64,000 nt of DNA from Nitrospiraceae bacterium (lineage in GTDB: Bacteria; Nitrospirota; Thermodesulfovibrionia; UBA6902): assembly GCA_003599025.1 (NCBI GenBank), contig QZIL01000064.1:1-64000 (forward strand). The letters are read 5' to 3'. Every line of letters starts with the position of its first letter. The stretch's first letter is position 1. This document shows positions 29,201-37,269 of this stretch, piece after piece. The notes under the pieces are model-generated. The model was given only the letters and a program-made list of their open reading frames with translations. It was not told the origin of the DNA and made no database searches. The position numbers were made by a program, and so were the translations under genes.

Positions 29201-29816
29201 GGATAGAGGCGCTTCTCCTAAGCTATTGGAGCGTCGTTTAGCATCTGATCCGGAATTCTTTTGTGAAATTATTCGATTGATTTATCGATCAAAGGACGAA
29301 AGTAAAACAGGAAAAGAACTTACTGAGGATCAGACAGCCATTGCTACTAATGCATTCCGACTGCTTCGTAAATGGCAAACGCCTCCTGGACTGCAGACTG
29401 ATGGTAGTTATTCAGCGGATCAGTTCAGTAAATGGGTTGATTCAGTTAAAAAGGCATGTTTAGAGTCAGGTCATCTTGAAGTGGCACTTTCTCATGTTGG
29501 CACTGTTCTTATTCATTGCCCACCAGAGCCCGGTGGTCTATGGATTAATAGCTCAGTAGCCGAGGCTTTAAATGCCAAGGATGCAGAAGACATCCGACGT
29601 GGCTTTCGTCTTGGAATATTTAACTCCCGTGGTGTCCACTGGGTTGACCCTACCGGAATGCCAGAAAAAGAACTTGCAGCCAAATATAGGCAAAATGCCA
29701 GTGATGCTGAGAACCATGGATATCAGCGATTAGCAGCAACTATCAGGAGTTTGGCTGATTCATACGATCGTGAAGCTGACCGCATTATTGACGACCACAA
29801 GCATGATGAGGAGTAA
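26271..29816 (+). CDS. Large nuclease/helical-repeat protein, Avs-like without NTPase
   Basis: A 1181-residue protein I can assign only by architecture. The N-terminus (NPFSSGGGGNNFET, then FVAMMLTGGMVPCLPAWPIR) leads to a PD-(D/E)xK-like core with E22 in NFET, D62-D63 in FDTDDLIVF and GQVKH at 81-85 (Q82, K84), as in Cap4/DUF4297 or Mrr-like nucleases. SANQNAGTI closes the head near residue 265. The rest is a long alpha-helical repeat region with conserved aromatics (GGNWANRPANSLSTIYLPWF, FDLYEENGNWEDQ). From memory, relatives of head and tail flank a STAND NTPase in Avs-type antiphage proteins. Here no Walker A (GxxxxGK[ST]) is visible, and the head joins the tail directly. ATG at 26271 was preferred to TTG at 26238; neither has a good ribosome binding site. 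Codon use is AT-richer than neighbours. Confidence 0.6.
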   Translation: MNKNIKQISNPFSSGGGGNNFETNVQAAFVAMMLTGGMVPCLPAWPIRKIKLQGKYTGFDTDDLIVFTNSTDGKKGRKLLGQVKHTISITASNKVFGEVLQAAWNDFNNPRVFTEKSDAFVLITGPLSVSDNNDVRTILEWAKDSENADDFLIKVNRANFSSKTKRNKLRVFQKHLKNANDGVDLSDDELYRFMKSFHLLGFDLDIKAGVTHSLLQSLICQFSSENVQSIWAQIIEEVRSANQNAGTIIIDSLPEELRSVFKKRTVETIPLDLTRTPPDQEITDWNTITYASALAIASLLGSWNEGSDADKEIAGQLANEEYKIWINKMREIIQKPQSPLMLKNGKWSIKGRLNLWQKIGPRLFDEQLDRFKQCAVDVLREPEPKFELPPEERYAASIHGKVSRYSESLKKGMAESLALLGSHPQYFNHCSADKAEAIAILAIREIFEEADWILWGSLNSVLPLLAEASPDQFLNAVENALIQKPCPFNDLFAQEGNGITSGNYITGLLWALETLAWDEQYLTRATVIFGELTTLDPGGNWANRPANSLSTIYLPWFPQTTAPIEKRKVAIQTLQKECPDVAWKLLLSLLPNQSQTSIGSHKPVWRWKIPEKQSKEFNDQEYWEQVSFYSDMAVEAAKDDLSRLTEIIEDISDLPQPAFDKLLSYLESAELTGKPEEDRLPLWLKLVDIIAKNKRYSDTNWALSPELIGKINIIAESIAPQNPLNLYQRLFSNRDFDLYEENGNWEDQQKELEERRKNAVRDLLTRHGLNVVFDFVEDVEFPRLVGLSLGAVAEDNVELVMLPHLLESENNKLTQFISGFIWSRYQNQGWTWVDQTKISDWSTKRIAQFLINLPFTNKTWERANQLLADHAAEYWSKVAVTPYEAEGRLEEAMDRLMEYNRPNAALSCLYSMIHNKQPFDQSRTIKALLAAVRSNEPPYTMDVYHIVEIIKILQNDPETNPDDLFRVEWAYLSLLEQDRGASPKLLERRLASDPEFFCEIIRLIYRSKDESKTGKELTEDQTAIATNAFRLLRKWQTPPGLQTDGSYSADQFSKWVDSVKKACLESGHLEVALSHVGTVLIHCPPEPGGLWINSSVAEALNAKDAEDIRRGFRLGIFNSRGVHWVDPTGMPEKELAAKYRQNASDAENHGYQRLAATIRSLADSYDREADRIIDDHKHDEE

Positions 29817-29818
29817 TC

Positions 29819-30466
29819 TTAAGGAACCTCAATTGTCCCCATCTCAATCTCCTTTATTATCCGCCTTTTCAAAACTCCGATAGAAACATCATAGCTCTTA
29901 ATTAAATTGCCCGCAATCATCTCAATTACATACTCCTGATATGACGCCTTTGGAAGATCCTGAGATCTGACGAATTCGATTTTCTGCATCATTGCCTTTA
30001 TCTGTTCACGGAAGTGCTTAAAAAGAAACTTTCTTGGTACCAGCAACAATCCGCCAAATGCATAAGCCTGATATTCTAACCAGCCATACGCTTCATCATC
30101 TACCCGGTCAATAAATTCCTTCCATGCAGCAACGCTTAACGGCCTGATATTCTCCATCAAATCCTTATGTATTACGTAGTGTCCTATCTCATGAGCAAGG
30201 GTAAAATAATATCTTGCAAGCCTATTATTGTAAATATACTCATCAACATAAATGCTCTTTAAATCTCCGGAAATAAATCCCTCGATATCAAAAGTGCGCT
30301 GCAAGTCGGGGAATGGAATGATATCTATCCCCAGTTTGAATTCTACGATCTTTTCAATAGGGACAGGCAATTCATTATCAATACCGTAATTGCTCAGAAA
30401 GTTCTCGGCATACGTATTAATTTTTTCGTACGAGAGGATAGGAGGTTGAAAAGCTGGTTCGGTCAT
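29819..30466 (-). CDS. ImmA/IrrE family metallo-endopeptidase
   Basis: A 215-residue zinc peptidase. The HExxH motif is in LAHEIGHYVIHKDL (H92, E93, H96), with a downstream acidic residue in DEAYGWLEYQAYAFGG (the E-x-x-A-x-x-F-A-style third-ligand region). ImmA-type enzymes cleave a partner XRE repressor after a damage or stress signal. The start ATG directly abuts the stop of the XRE gene (TAGATG), so the two are cotranslated. The gene converges with the large nuclease-like gene, with 2 bp between stop codons. Confidence 0.88.
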   Translation of the reverse strand: MTEPAFQPPILSYEKINTYAENFLSNYGIDNELPVPIEKIVEFKLGIDIIPFPDLQRTFDIEGFISGDLKSIYVDEYIYNNRLARYYFTLAHEIGHYVIHKDLMENIRPLSVAAWKEFIDRVDDEAYGWLEYQAYAFGGLLLVPRKFLFKHFREQIKAMMQKIEFVRSQDLPKASYQEYVIEMIAGNLIKSYDVSIGVLKRRIIKEIEMGTIEVP

Positions 30467-30835
30467 CTATACTTTTTTAATTTCTTTCGCCAGCTTATTA
30501 AGTTGTTCCTTATTGAGTTTTTGCCCTCTTAAAGTTCTAAATACCAATGGCAGCTTTGATAATGCTTCCTCATCGGATAGTATCTCTTCAGGTATCCGAC
30601 CGGCACTTGCATGGGCCAGGTCAAAAAACTCATACCAGTCGTCAGATCCTTTTTTAATTCCCAAACATTTCGCATAATGCTCCAACTTCCCCTCAGTCGG
30701 CGGTTGTAACAGGCCCCTCTCAAGCTTACTGATATTCCCGGGATCAAGACCATTCTCCAGGCAAAACTGCCTTAGCGTTTTGTCCATCTCAATCCTCTTT
30801 TTTTTGAAAAATTCCCCGAAAAGACTGCTTCCCAT
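30467..30835 (-). CDS. XRE-family helix-turn-helix regulator
   Basis: A 122-residue DNA-binding protein. The HTH is at about residues 18-50 (LRQFCLENGLDPGNISKLER followed by GLLQPP). A helical tail ends LNKEQLNKLAKEIKKV. It is the first gene of an XRE-ImmA operon, and its ribosome binding site is GGGGGAGG. A sigma-70 promoter with a palindrome across its -10 lies directly upstream, so it is probably an autorepressor whose repression is relieved by the ImmA peptidase. The operon may also act on the large nuclease-like gene it faces (inference). Confidence 0.88.
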   Translation of the reverse strand: MGSSLFGEFFKKKRIEMDKTLRQFCLENGLDPGNISKLERGLLQPPTEGKLEHYAKCLGIKKGSDDWYEFFDLAHASAGRIPEEILSDEEALSKLPLVFRTLRGQKLNKEQLNKLAKEIKKV

Positions 30836-30850
30836 AATTGCACCTCCCCC

Positions 30851-30869
30851 GTTGTTATATTATTACAAC
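30851..30869. promoter_or_regulatory. Palindromic operator at the XRE-ImmA promoter
   Basis: GTTGTTATATTATTACAAC is a 19-bp near-perfect palindrome (16 of 19 positions match its reverse complement). It overlaps the -10 box of the promoter at 30862-30890 and ends just upstream of the ribosome binding site. Position and symmetry fit a dimeric XRE repressor site. Confidence 0.7.
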
Positions 30870-30890
30870 ACATCAGAGGAGTATTGTCAA
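30862..30890 (-). promoter_or_regulatory. Sigma-70 promoter of the XRE-ImmA operon
   Basis: On the minus strand TTGACA (30890-30885) is followed after exactly 17 bp by TGTAAT (30867-30862), five of six matches to TATAAT. Transcription would start about 27 bp from the XRE start codon. Confidence 0.75.
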
Positions 30891-31005
30891 CCTCCCAAAT
30901 GTCATCATATCATTTACATTTATCATTAATAATTTGGCATACTATTACCGCGATTAAAAAGCCGTTGTTAATATTACAGAAAAAGCAAAACCAGAGGACC
31001 GCCGT

Positions 31006-32568
31006 TTGACTGACCGCAAAAAAACTGTAGCAAAGGCCGCAGGCAAGATGTCCCTCGCCACCTTGATAAGCCGGATACTCGGTTTTATAAGGGACATGAT
31101 CTTTGCCCTGTATTACGGCGCAAGCGGCGTGACCGATACCTTTTTCGCGGCCTTCAGGATACCCAACCTGCTGAGAGAGCTCTTTGCAGAGGGTTCGATC
31201 TCATCCGCCTTTATCCCCGTCCTGACAGAGTACCGGGAAAAACACGGAGAGGAAGAGGCAAGGCGGCTTGTCAGGATAGTGTTTACATTCATCAGCATTG
31301 TTGTGTCCGTGATATGTCTGCTCGGCATCTTGTTTGCCCCTGCCATTGTCACTGTCATCGCCCCGGGGTTCCTCAAAAATCCGGAGCAGTTTTCTCTCAC
31401 CGTGCTTCTGACAAGGATAATGTTTCCCTTTCTCCTGTTTATCAGTCTGGCAGCTCTGGTGATGGGGTCTCTGAATACAAAGAAGGTGTTTTTCCTCCCG
31501 GCACTTGCACCTGCTGTGCTGAATGTAGTCCTTATCGTGAGTATCGTCTTCTTTGAATCAAGGACGAGTGAGCCTATCATGGCGGCCGCGATTGGCATAA
31601 TGATTGGAGGTTTTGTCCAGTTCGCCTTTCAGCTCCCGGCCTTTTTCAAAAACGGCTACAGCCTCGGTTTTGACGCGGCATTTAAGCATCCGGGGCTTAA
31701 AAGGATAGCTGTCCTGCTCGTCCCTGCAACGCTTGCCCTGTCAGTAAGCCAGGTCAATATCGTTGTCAGCAACATCCTTGCTTCATATCTTCCGTCAGGC
31801 AGCATTACCTATCTTTTTTATTCGATGAGGCTGATACAGTTTCCCATCGGGATATTCGGGGTCGCGATGGGTATGGCGATCCTGCCGACGCTTTCCGAGC
31901 ACGCGGTAAAAGGGGATTTTGACAAGTTACGGGAGGATTTTTCGTTCGCTCTGAGGCTCCTCTTTTTTATAACGGTCCCGTCCATGGCAGGTCTCATATT
32001 CCTGAGAGAGCCTGTAGTCAACATACTCTTCCAGAGGGGTGCATGGGACTATGCCGCAACAATCGGGACTTCCCAGGCGCTGATTTTCTATTCACTCGGG
32101 ATATGGGCGATTGTCGGGGTCCGGGTCGTGACAGCGAGCTTTTATTCGATGCAGGACACAAAGACCCCTGTGAAGATCGCGGTCATCGGCATGACATCCA
32201 ACATTGTCCTGAGCCTTTTGTTGATGGGGCCCATGAAACACAGCGGGCTCGCACTGGCCAATGCAGCCGCAGCGTCCATCAATTTCACCATCCTCTTTTA
32301 TATGTTAAAGAGAAAACTCGGCCGGATAGATGCACGGGCCATCATCACCTCTTTTATAAAGATTGCAGCAGCATCTACTGTTACAGGCATAATATGCTGG
32401 CTGATTATCAGAGGGGACTTGTGGACTCAGGGAGGCAGAATTCCGGAGAAGACCGGGATACTGTGCAGTGTAATCGTGCTCTTTCTCGCTCTTTATGCAG
32501 GTATCATGCATCTGCTCGGGAGTGACGAGCTTAAGTATCTTATGTCAATGAGGAAAAAGAAGAGGTGA
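31006..32568 (+). CDS. murJ: Lipid II flippase
   Basis: Flips lipid II across the inner membrane for peptidoglycan assembly (MOP exporter superfamily, about 14 helices). It is 520 residues, with SLATLISRILGFIRDMIFAL at the N-terminus and the conserved FRIPNLLRELFAEGSISSAF that follows. The start is TTG at 31006, supported by AGAGGA about 8 nt upstream. It is a housekeeping gene that marks the right border of the accessory island. Confidence 0.95.
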   Translation: MTDRKKTVAKAAGKMSLATLISRILGFIRDMIFALYYGASGVTDTFFAAFRIPNLLRELFAEGSISSAFIPVLTEYREKHGEEEARRLVRIVFTFISIVVSVICLLGILFAPAIVTVIAPGFLKNPEQFSLTVLLTRIMFPFLLFISLAALVMGSLNTKKVFFLPALAPAVLNVVLIVSIVFFESRTSEPIMAAAIGIMIGGFVQFAFQLPAFFKNGYSLGFDAAFKHPGLKRIAVLLVPATLALSVSQVNIVVSNILASYLPSGSITYLFYSMRLIQFPIGIFGVAMGMAILPTLSEHAVKGDFDKLREDFSFALRLLFFITVPSMAGLIFLREPVVNILFQRGAWDYAATIGTSQALIFYSLGIWAIVGVRVVTASFYSMQDTKTPVKIAVIGMTSNIVLSLLLMGPMKHSGLALANAAAASINFTILFYMLKRKLGRIDARAIITSFIKIAAASTVTGIICWLIIRGDLWTQGGRIPEKTGILCSVIVLFLALYAGIMHLLGSDELKYLMSMRKKKR

Positions 32569-32886
32569 GCTGTTGAATGCTGCCCGACAAAGGAACGAAT
32601 AGCGTCATTCCCGTGAACAGACTGTGTCACAATAGCGAAAATGCATGCATTGTCATTCCGGACTTGATCCGGAATCCAGTCCTTTCAAGGTATTACAACC
32701 CTCTGGATCCTGAATCCCCGACAAGTCGGGACAGGCAAGTTCAGGATGACAATTTTGACACAGTCTGGAAAGCGGGGATACAGGCAGTTATAAAGAACTG
32801 GATGCCCGATTAAGGATCTCGGGCATAACAGATAATGTTCTACGATGATTTCCAAATAACATTATTACCCGCCCACAAGATAATCC
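32569..32886. repeat. Intergenic region with GTCATTCC repeat, copy 4
   Basis: 318 bp between convergent murJ and kup. It holds one long repeat (about 32603-32750) with GTCATTCCCGTGAACAG, then GTCATTCCGGACTTGATCCG and at the end CCCCGACAAGTCGGGACAGG with GGATGAC. A short open frame at 32577-32813 lies wholly inside the repeat and is not a gene. Confidence 0.75.
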
Positions 32887-34677
32887 TCACATATTTACTT
32901 TCGTGATGACCCCATGGAGTTTCTCCGGAGGGAACTCATAGAATTTTATAAATGTGGGAGAGATTCTCTTGATGAGCGAGAATATCTTCCAGAAGATATT
33001 TTTAGCGGAAATGTCCTCCAGCCCGTAATAGACGGCCCGTTCATCAATACCCGCTTCCCTGAGGATCTTCTCTGCGGTCACGACTTCCATATATCCGAAC
33101 TGTATCTCAAAGGACCTGATCCCGTAAGCCATATTCTCCCTGTAAAAACCGGTAATACCGAAAGGGTCGTTCCTGCCGACTATAGAGACAAAGACGTTGT
33201 CTTCATAGATAATCCCGTGAGAGAACATTGTCTGCGTGATATATGCAGGAATGGTCTTTACGTCCCTTATGAGAAAGAGGGCAGTGCCTTTTATGAGAGG
33301 AGAGGTTGCGTAAGTCTCTTTGAATTTCGGTATGAATTCCTGAAAAGGCATAAACTTCATGGCATGGTAAAGCCTCTTCTGGCCCCGTGTATAAATGAAT
33401 ATCGTGACAAGCGGGATCATTGCGAGAATTATCGACCAGTATCCGCCGTGGGGGATCTTGTAGAAGTTGGCGGAAAGATACATGGCATCGACTCCTGTTA
33501 TCAGAAGCGACAACAAAGCGAGTCCGTGTTTTTTCTTGAAATAGAAAATACTCGTCATCATAATGCCTGTAATGGTCATATCACCGGTAACCGCCAGCCC
33601 GTATGCCGCGGCCAGGCTGGACGATTCCCTGAAAATCAGCATGATAAATAAAACTGCGCCAAGCATAAACCAGTTGACCGAGCTTATATAAATCTGGGAT
33701 TTTCTCTCGATGGACGTATAATCTACCTTGAACATCGGCATGAGCCGTGTTGTTACAGCCTGATAGATTATTGAAAACATCCCGCTTATCATAGCCTGTG
33801 AAGCAATAACCGTGGCCATGATGCTAAGCAGAAGAAAGGGAATGTATATATCTTTGGCATAATGAAAGACCATTTCAAACAGAACATTTTTGGCCTCAGG
33901 GTGCCTTAGTAAAAATGACCCCTGCCCGAGGTAATTGATGACGAGCACAACGAAAACACCACCCCATGCATTCCTTATGGGCTTTGCGCCAAGATGCCCC
34001 ATGTCCGCAAAAAGCGCCTCACCTCCGGTTGCGCATAATATGACCTCACCCAGCACAATAAATCCCATCCATCCGTGTGTTAAGATGAAATTAATGCCGT
34101 AGTACGGATTTAAGGCTTTAAGCACGAGCGGTGCTTCAAAGATCGAGACTATACCGGCAACAGCAAGCGCTGTAAACCACACACACATAATAGGCCCGAA
34201 TGCACCTGCCACTTTTTCCGTTCCCCTGCTCTGAATGGAAAATAAAAGGACTGCGATGAACATGGCAATAATTACAATGGAGGTCCTTGATATGTGCTCA
34301 AGCCCCGGTATCAGCATCAGACCCTCTACAGCACTCAGTATACTGATGGCAGGGGTGATGACGCCGTCGCCCATAAGAAGGGAAATCCCCACTAATGGCA
34401 ATACCGCAACAAGGACCCCCTTTCTGGACTTCATGAGGGACAAAAGCCTCTCTCTCAGAACTATCGTCCCGCCTTCCCCGCGGATGCTGAGACTCATAGC
34501 CAGCCATGTATACTGCAGGGAAACGAGGACCACCATCGTCCATACCAGCAGTGACATAATCCCGAGGATGTTATCAGCCGTGGGTTTAAGGAAGAGAAAT
34601 ACTACGGTTACTGTATAGATAGGACTGGTACCGATGTCTCCGAATACAAGTCCAAGTGCTTTTATAATGCCTTTCAT
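32887..34677 (-). CDS. kup: Kup potassium uptake protein, copy 1
   Basis: Proton-coupled K+ importer of the KUP family (596 residues, about 12 helices, C-terminal cytoplasmic tail). Family motifs are LVFGDIGTSPIYTV at the N-terminus, RGEGGTIVLRERLL, and GDGVITPAISILSAVEG. It is closely related throughout to the second copy at 35464, so this is a tandem duplication interrupted by an oppositely oriented cupin gene. Unlike that copy, no ydaO riboswitch lies upstream: only an AT-rich 193-bp spacer shared with the cupin gene. It would therefore be regulated differently. Confidence 0.92.
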   Translation of the reverse strand: MKGIIKALGLVFGDIGTSPIYTVTVVFLFLKPTADNILGIMSLLVWTMVVLVSLQYTWLAMSLSIRGEGGTIVLRERLLSLMKSRKGVLVAVLPLVGISLLMGDGVITPAISILSAVEGLMLIPGLEHISRTSIVIIAMFIAVLLFSIQSRGTEKVAGAFGPIMCVWFTALAVAGIVSIFEAPLVLKALNPYYGINFILTHGWMGFIVLGEVILCATGGEALFADMGHLGAKPIRNAWGGVFVVLVINYLGQGSFLLRHPEAKNVLFEMVFHYAKDIYIPFLLLSIMATVIASQAMISGMFSIIYQAVTTRLMPMFKVDYTSIERKSQIYISSVNWFMLGAVLFIMLIFRESSSLAAAYGLAVTGDMTITGIMMTSIFYFKKKHGLALLSLLITGVDAMYLSANFYKIPHGGYWSIILAMIPLVTIFIYTRGQKRLYHAMKFMPFQEFIPKFKETYATSPLIKGTALFLIRDVKTIPAYITQTMFSHGIIYEDNVFVSIVGRNDPFGITGFYRENMAYGIRSFEIQFGYMEVVTAEKILREAGIDERAVYYGLEDISAKNIFWKIFSLIKRISPTFIKFYEFPPEKLHGVITKVNM

Positions 34678-34776
34678 AGTTGACAGATGGTCCCTTTTTT
34701 ACGATTTTCTTCAGGTCATACAATATCGCATTTCTGAGTCGTAAGGCAAGGCAGCAAACCCGGGACCTTAAGTAAA

Positions 34777-34804
34777 GCCGGCAAATCCAAACAAGATTTC
34801 CGGC
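34777..34804. promoter_or_regulatory. Hairpin in the cupin/kup divergent spacer
   Basis: GCCGGCAAATC and GATTTCCGGC form a stem (one bulge) with an 8-nt loop CAAACAA-type. It lies 67 bp upstream of the cupin start on the plus strand. It may be part of a leader RNA or an operator, and I could not match it to a known riboswitch. Confidence 0.4.
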
Positions 34805-34870
34805 ACAGCAGCTTTTCTGATAATATTAGATCAGACTTAATAATTATTTTATAAGCAGGAGGCTTATTAA

Positions 34871-35416
34871 ATGCTAAACGATTTCCATATAGCAGAAGAA
34901 GTCCCCGGACTCTACAAGGTGGTCCCGCTCAATATTTTCAGGCGTACACCCGGCGTATATTTCGATAATGTACCTCTTAAGGCTTTTCCCAGGATTGACG
35001 CGATCGACAGGGTAATCCATGTCAGCAACGCGATTTCTCCCGGTCCAGTAGGCGATATAAAACGTCCCTGGTACATGCACACACATCAGGAAGACAACCT
35101 GATAGTGCTGTACGGTACGCGTTTTGTTGAGCTTTACACCAGACGGCACGGGCGTATCGAGCAGTTTAGTGTCACTCCTGAATTGATAAAAAAGGGGGAT
35201 AAGGTAATCTTTGAAGGGGCGGCGATGCTGTGCTGGCCTAACACTGTTTTTCACCGGGTACAAAGCCTTGAAGAGGGCTCTGCAGCCGTCAATTTTGCGG
35301 TCCATCACGAGGGTATCGACATGCGTACGAACTTCAGCATTTATGACGTGGACACTGCAACCGGGAAATTCCGGGTCATACGTGATGGTCATCTTGATCA
35401 GCCGGTAAAAGAATGA
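34871..35416 (+). CDS. Cupin domain protein
   Basis: A 181-residue single-domain cupin. The metal-binding motif WYMHTHQEDNLIVLYG (His, His, Glu) is at about residues 66-81, and the second motif PNTVFHRVQS gives a further His near residue 123. No signal peptide is present, so it is cytosolic. The reaction cannot be named. The ATG has GCAGGAGG about 9 nt upstream. It lies between two divergent-to-it kup genes, a placement that hints at a link with potassium or cell-envelope metabolism, but this is only position. Confidence 0.75.
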   Translation: MLNDFHIAEEVPGLYKVVPLNIFRRTPGVYFDNVPLKAFPRIDAIDRVIHVSNAISPGPVGDIKRPWYMHTHQEDNLIVLYGTRFVELYTRRHGRIEQFSVTPELIKKGDKVIFEGAAMLCWPNTVFHRVQSLEEGSAAVNFAVHHEGIDMRTNFSIYDVDTATGKFRVIRDGHLDQPVKE

Positions 35417-35463
35417 GTGAAAATTATCTAAATGACCGGATTACAGATCCTGTGTTATGATCC

Positions 35464-37269
35464 TCACATCGTCACCTTTGTAATGACCCCGTGGAGTTTC
35501 TCCGGAGGGAACTCATAGAATTTTATGAAAGAAGGCATGACCCTCTTGATCAGGGAAAATATCTTCCAGACCGGGTTTCCAGCCGAGATGTCTTCGAGCC
35601 CGTAATAGACCGCCCGCTCATCAATCCCAGCCTCCCTGAGGATATCATCTGCGGCTATAACTTCCATGTAGCCGAACTGTATCTCAAAAGACCTGAGACC
35701 CGGGGCCATATCATCCCTGTAAAAACCTGTGATCCCGAACGGGTCATTCCTGCCGACAATAGATACAAAGATGTTGTCTTCATAGATTATGCCGTGAGAA
35801 AACATGGTCTGTGTTATGTATGAAGGGATGCTTCTGACGTCCCGGATCAGAAAAAGGGCTGTGCCTCTTGTCCTTGGAGAGGTGGCGTAAGTCTCCTTGA
35901 ACCTGGGGATGAATTCCTGAAACGGCATAAAATTCATCACCCTGTACAGCCTCCTCTGCCCCTGAGTATAGACAAGTATCAGGGAAAGCGGGACCATCGC
36001 CAGTATTATAGACCAGTATCCGCCGTGGGGGACCTTGTAGAAGTTCGCGGAAAGATACAGGGCATCAACCCCTGTGATGAAAAATGAAAGCAGCGAAAGC
36101 AGCGGCTTTTTTCTGAGATAGAAAATCCAGGTCATCATGATCCCGGTTATCGTCATTGTTCCGGTGACAGCAAGGCCGTACGCAGCAGCAAGACTGTGTG
36201 ATTCCCTGAATTCAAGCATAATGAATACAACAGAGGCGAGCAGACACCAGTTGACTGATGAAATGTATATCTGGGACTTTCTTTCAGTAGATGTGTAAGC
36301 AACTTTCAGGGGAGGCATCATACGTATTGTTATGGCCTGAAAAATAATGGAAAACATCCCGCTGATCATGGCCTGTGAAGCGATTACAGTAGCCGTAATA
36401 CTCAGAAGCAGAAAAGGCACATACAGGACTTCTGCATAATAAAAGACCATTTCAAAAAGAATGTTTTTTGACCCGGGATGACTTAACAGAAACGCGCCCT
36501 GTCCGAGATAATTCAGGACCAGTGCGGCAAACACCGTCATCCATGCCTGACGAATCGGTTTTGCTCCGAGATGTCCCATGTCCGCGTAAAGTGCCTCTCC
36601 GCCTGTAGCACACAGGATAATTTCACTGAGCGCTATATACCCCTTCCATCCGTTTTCAAGGAGAAAACTGATCCCGTAGTAAGGGTTAAAGGCCTTAAGC
36701 ACCTCAGGGGCCTCTAAGATAGCAATCAGGCCGAATAAGGCAAGGGCAATAAACCATACGCCCATGAAGGGGCCGAAGGCAACAGAGACTTTTTCTGTCC
36801 CCTTACTCTGTATTAAAAACAGGGCCACTGCTATTAACACTGCGGTCGCTACTATGGCGTTTCTTGATATGTCATGAAATCCCGGTATTAATAACGCGCC
36901 TTCAACAGCACTCAGTATACTGATGGCAGGGGTAATAACACCGTCTCCGATCAGAAGCGATATACCGGCAAAAGAAAGCATTGTGACAAACAATGTCTTT
37001 TTTTTATTTGCAACAAGGGGAGACAGGATCTCCTTTAGCACTATAGTCCCGCCCTCACCTCTAATACTCAGACCCATGGCAAGCCAGTCATACTGAATAA
37101 AAACAAGCAGGACAAGGGTCCAGATTATCAGACAGAGTACACCGACAATATTATCAGCTGTGGGCTGAAGGAGAAGAAATACTACGGACAGCGTGTAGAT
37201 AGGACTTGTGCCAATATCTCCGAACACAAGTCCGAGTGCTTTAATAACACCCTTATTAATTTTAGCCAT
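35464..37269 (-). CDS. kup: Kup potassium uptake protein, copy 2, riboswitch-controlled
   Basis: A 601-residue KUP-family K+ importer, paralogous to the copy at 32887 (same LVFGDIGTSPIYTL, RGEGGTIVLKEIL and GDGVITPAISILSAVEG blocks). The C-terminal tail is near-identical in both (SFIKFYEFPPEKLHGVITKV). Its leader carries a ydaO/yuaA c-di-AMP riboswitch ending at the ribosome binding site GGAAGAGC, so expression should fall when c-di-AMP is high. c-di-AMP commonly represses potassium uptake, which fits. ATG at 37269. Confidence 0.93.
   Translation of the reverse strand: MAKINKGVIKALGLVFGDIGTSPIYTLSVVFLLLQPTADNIVGVLCLIIWTLVLLVFIQYDWLAMGLSIRGEGGTIVLKEILSPLVANKKKTLFVTMLSFAGISLLIGDGVITPAISILSAVEGALLIPGFHDISRNAIVATAVLIAVALFLIQSKGTEKVSVAFGPFMGVWFIALALFGLIAILEAPEVLKAFNPYYGISFLLENGWKGYIALSEIILCATGGEALYADMGHLGAKPIRQAWMTVFAALVLNYLGQGAFLLSHPGSKNILFEMVFYYAEVLYVPFLLLSITATVIASQAMISGMFSIIFQAITIRMMPPLKVAYTSTERKSQIYISSVNWCLLASVVFIMLEFRESHSLAAAYGLAVTGTMTITGIMMTWIFYLRKKPLLSLLSFFITGVDALYLSANFYKVPHGGYWSIILAMVPLSLILVYTQGQRRLYRVMNFMPFQEFIPRFKETYATSPRTRGTALFLIRDVRSIPSYITQTMFSHGIIYEDNIFVSIVGRNDPFGITGFYRDDMAPGLRSFEIQFGYMEVIAADDILREAGIDERAVYYGLEDISAGNPVWKIFSLIKRVMPSFIKFYEFPPEKLHGVITKVTM

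Larger units (their letters stand above)
26096..30890. other. Accessory island between corA and murJ
   Basis: An AT-richer block than its flanks (visible in the Ala/Thr/Gln/Asn codons ending in A or T) with one very large plus-strand gene and a converging XRE-ImmA pair. Housekeeping genes corA and murJ flank it. No integrase, tRNA or direct repeat was found at the borders. It reads as a horizontally acquired defence-type insertion (inference). Confidence 0.55.

Noticed and set aside
26271-29816. A Walker A motif in the large nuclease/helical-repeat protein
   Set aside because: The Gly-rich stretches (SSGGGGNN, GGNWANRP) do not fit GxxxxGK[ST]; I found no match by eye.
32577-32813. A 78-residue frame downstream of murJ
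   Set aside because: It lies inside a GTCATTCC-family repeat and has no ribosome binding site.
34678-34870. A second ydaO riboswitch before kup copy 1
   Set aside because: The conserved CCCGTCAGCTAACCTC block and the GGGGGACCC block are absent.
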